A DNA stretch of 16,272 nt from Thermoplasmatota archaeon (GTDB taxonomy: Archaea > Thermoplasmatota > Thermoplasmata > Thermoplasmatales > Thermoplasmataceae). Shown one piece after another: positions 14,495 through 16,272 of this stretch (position 1 is the stretch's first letter; each line of letters opens with the position of its first letter). The translations under genes and the position numbers were made by a program. Where the stretch lies: NCBI GenBank assembly GCA_023379345.1, contig JAMCUV010000014.1, positions 1-16,272 on the forward strand, read 5' to 3'. The notes beneath the pieces are model-generated. The model was given only the letters and a program-made list of their open reading frames with translations. It was not told the origin of the DNA and searched no databases.

Positions 14495-15696
14495 TGGCGG
14501 CTTCCCGCGGTGGCTATTGGCGGGTTGATGGCATGAATGATATAGGATGGAAGATTGACCATGGCGTTTTCAGCATAGGGCAGGTTAGTGGAGACGTATT
14601 GACATTTGATCTGGAAGGAAGGATCATATTTGCCTCAATATCCGGAAGGAGCTACAGACGAACAATCATGAACCGGTTCATTGAAATCATTACTGCAAAT
14701 GGAATAAGAACAACAAGGGAACTGGATTATGGTGAAGCACAAGAAATTGCGGATGTTATTTACAGCAGGCTAGGCACACTGATTTCAGCTGTAGCTCTGT
14801 CAGGGACTGATGGGCCGGGCCTGGAATGGATGGGGAAGAGGGACTGGAAATGGCTTGTTTCCGATGCCGGAAGACTCACGGAGATATATGGCGGAGGAAT
14901 ACCGGTCATACCGCCTGACCAGTATTTTGCCTTATACGTAAGATATACACGAGGGTGCCCATGGAATAAATGCAGTTTCTGCCGGCTTTACACCGGGATA
15001 AACTATGCCGTAAGCTCTGTGAGCTCCGTCCTCTCACAGGTTGATGAGTTGCGGGCGGCCCTGGGCAGGGGCATAGATTCCAGAAGGACAGTTTTCCTTG
15101 GCGACGCAAATGCAATAAATACCCGCACATCTGAAGTTGTTAAGGTCATCACAGCATTGCGCGAAACACTCGGCCTGCCGGTGTATGCATTTTCAGACGC
15201 ATTCACAACACCACTGAGCAAGAGTGAAAGTGACTACAGTCAGATGCATTCTGCTGGTCTTCACAGGGTTTACATAGGCGTTGAATCAGGCAGCAGAAAA
15301 GTGCTGGAGATACTGAACAAGCCAATGGATCTGGACACGGCACTTGCTGAGATGAGGCAGATGAAGGCTGCAGGTATCAGCCTTGGGGTCATAATAATGT
15401 CAGGGGCTGGCGGCAGGGCACTGGCAGAGGATCACATAAGAGACACTTCCCATTTTGTTGCTAATTTGCCCCTGGGGAGAGGTGATATGGTTTATATCTC
15501 GCCAATGGTGGAATACAGGGAATCACCATACTATGATATTGTAACAAAGGAGAAACTCGGGATTCTTTCAGCCGCAGAAAAGATGGCCCAGGCACAGGAA
15601 CTAAAGGATCGTATTCTAGGCCTGTGGAAAGAGAGGAATACACTACCTCCAAATTTTCCCGTAGCGCCATATCTCCTGGCGGAATCCATCTACTGA
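14494..15696 (+). CDS. Radical SAM protein, substrate unknown
   Basis: A 400-residue protein with an N-terminal domain of about 145 residues (GVFSIGQVSGDVLTFDLEGR near 24-43) of no recognised function, then a radical SAM domain: cluster motif C155-x4-C160-x2-C163 in RGCPWNKCSFCRLY, a glycine/acid motif VFLGDANAI (200-208), YIGVESGSRKVLEILNK (260-276), and IIMSGAGG (300-307). The CX4CX2C spacing differs from the common CX3CX2C and recalls the Elp3/COG1032-like branch. The ATG at 14494 shares its A with the TGA stop of the membrane-protein gene, implying coupled translation; an ATG at 14533 (MNDIGWKID) is an alternative start. Fully sequenced to its stop. Genomic linkage to a membrane protease-like gene is the only clue to function. 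Confidence 0.85.
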   Translation: MAASRGGYWRVDGMNDIGWKIDHGVFSIGQVSGDVLTFDLEGRIIFASISGRSYRRTIMNRFIEIITANGIRTTRELDYGEAQEIADVIYSRLGTLISAVALSGTDGPGLEWMGKRDWKWLVSDAGRLTEIYGGGIPVIPPDQYFALYVRYTRGCPWNKCSFCRLYTGINYAVSSVSSVLSQVDELRAALGRGIDSRRTVFLGDANAINTRTSEVVKVITALRETLGLPVYAFSDAFTTPLSKSESDYSQMHSAGLHRVYIGVESGSRKVLEILNKPMDLDTALAEMRQMKAAGISLGVIIMSGAGGRALAEDHIRDTSHFVANLPLGRGDMVYISPMVEYRESPYYDIVTKEKLGILSAAEKMAQAQELKDRILGLWKERNTLPPNFPVAPYLLAESIY

Positions 15697-15762
15697 AGCT
15701 GCAATGTAACCGCAAGTTTCACTGTGGCTTTTCTCAGATTCCTGCACGCATTTGAATAAAGC

Positions 15763-15785
15763 ATGACCTTACTACTTCCGGTCAA
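15763..15785. promoter_or_regulatory. Inverted repeat upstream of the YbjN-like gene promoter
   Basis: Arms TGACC (15764-15768) and GGTCA (15780-15784) around 11 bp, about 5 bp before the TATA-like box. Flanks extend the likeness to half-sites TTGAYC, as in the 13328-13351 repeat. Confidence 0.35.
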
Positions 15786-15789
15786 GGAC

Positions 15790-15798
15790 AAATTATTA
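15790..15798 (+). promoter_or_regulatory. TATA-like box for the YbjN-like gene
   Basis: AAATTATTA, centred about 27 bp before the ATG at 15821, consistent with a leaderless transcript. No convincing terminator of the preceding radical SAM gene is seen in 15697-15790. Confidence 0.5.
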
Positions 15799-15820
15799 CA
15801 CTAATTTGGAATACATCTTT

Positions 15821-16272
15821 ATGGTAGATCTGGAAGCTATTAAGAAACAGGTTGTGTCATGGTTTTCGGATGGAGCTGAAGATTCCAAGGTCCTAATAGA
15901 TCTCCCGTGGAAGATGAAATGGGACCAATGGCATCTTATCCTTGAGAACGAGAAGATACCATTTGCATTTCTCATTGGATTTCACCCGGAAGCACTGCAC
16001 ATAACAGTGAGAACTGGAATTGAGACGGCGGTGCTGGAGAATCAGGACAGGCTTTCCATATACCGTGTACTATTGATACTTAACCAGAGGCTTGACATAG
16101 CAAAGTTCATGGTGTTCGGCATAAATGAGGAGGTTATTGCGCGGGTTGATCTTGCCACGGATTCCCTGACAAAGGATCAGATGAACCTGGCCCTGAATGT
16201 GCTCCTTTCAGCGCTTTACCTCATGGTGCACACGCTTCACCTTGAAGAGGAATTCAACCAGCAGGTCAGCGA
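15821..16272 (+). CDS. YbjN/type III secretion chaperone-like fold protein, partial (150 residues seen)
   Basis: The frame from ATG 15821 is open to the right edge. It starts MVDLEAIKKQVVSWFSDG and has the layout typical of YbjN-like proteins: an N-terminal helix, a beta-sheet with IPFAFLIGF (46-54) and LHITVRTGI (59-67), a helix with LSIYRVLLILNQRLD (78-92), KFMVFGINEEVIARVDL (95-111) giving two strands, then a long helix NLALNVLLSALYLMVHTL (122-139). YbjN/SycE-fold proteins often act as chaperones or adaptors; that role here is only inferred from the pattern. No secretion system is nearby. A promoter of its own is present. Confidence 0.55.
   Translation, partial: MVDLEAIKKQVVSWFSDGAEDSKVLIDLPWKMKWDQWHLILENEKIPFAFLIGFHPEALHITVRTGIETAVLENQDRLSIYRVLLILNQRLDIAKFMVFGINEEVIARVDLATDSLTKDQMNLALNVLLSALYLMVHTLHLEEEFNQQVS

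Noticed and set aside
1..16272. tRNA genes, CRISPR arrays, insertion sequences
   Set aside because: No cloverleaf-compatible T-loop pattern was seen in the short intergenic gaps, no regularly spaced repeats, and no transposase-like frame or terminal repeats.

Overview
The window looks like chromosome from a Thermoplasmatales-type archaeon (Thermoplasmatota); the genus cannot be fixed from sequence alone. The supporting signs are a eukaryote-like FEN1 nuclease beside the RecA/Rad51 paralogue RadB, an archaeal-type ProRS with a zinc tail and C-terminal Tyr, archaeal NadM, a probable archaeosine enzyme (RaSEA), heavy AGG/ATA codon use, and TATA-like boxes about 25 bp upstream of start codons. 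First genes of transcripts look leaderless, whereas several downstream cistrons carry GGTGA/GAGGTG-type ribosome binding sites. The region is gene-dense with moderate GC (near 50% by eye). I see no rRNA, tRNA, CRISPR array, insertion sequence or prophage gene, and no gene-free stretch over 300 bp.

Layout. 1-1274 (minus): radB followed directly by fen1, which runs off the left edge; a recombination/repair pair. 1351-3417 (minus): proS and a SerB-like HAD phosphatase. 3524-4720 (plus): M20 metallopeptidase, divergent from proS and convergent with nadM. 4717-8335 (minus): ileS and nadM, with an upstream leader that holds a strong SD-like element and a possible 16-codon upstream ORF. 8582-9138: two small uncharacterised genes, the second less certain. 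9139-10116 (minus): thiL. 10240-10905 (plus): stand-alone RecB/Cas4-like nuclease. 10906-11964 (minus): RaSEA-like radical SAM protein. 12031-13182 (plus): class I aminotransferase. 13417-15696 (plus): apparent three-gene operon of a YbjQ-family protein, a polytopic membrane protein with YhfC/CPBP-like protease motifs, and a second radical SAM enzyme. 15821 to the end (plus): start of a YbjN-like protein.

Most genes are housekeeping: translation (ileS, proS), tRNA modification (RaSEA), cofactors (nadM for NAD, thiL for thiamine diphosphate), amino-acid metabolism (aminotransferase, M20, HAD) and DNA repair (fen1, radB, nuclease). The least explained part is the ybjQ / membrane-protease-like / radical SAM operon at 13.4-15.7 kb. 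It is preceded by two TATA-like boxes, each with an inverted repeat directly upstream; a dyad similar to the first recurs before the YbjN-like gene. That is the best candidate here for an undescribed system, but a joint function is only inference.
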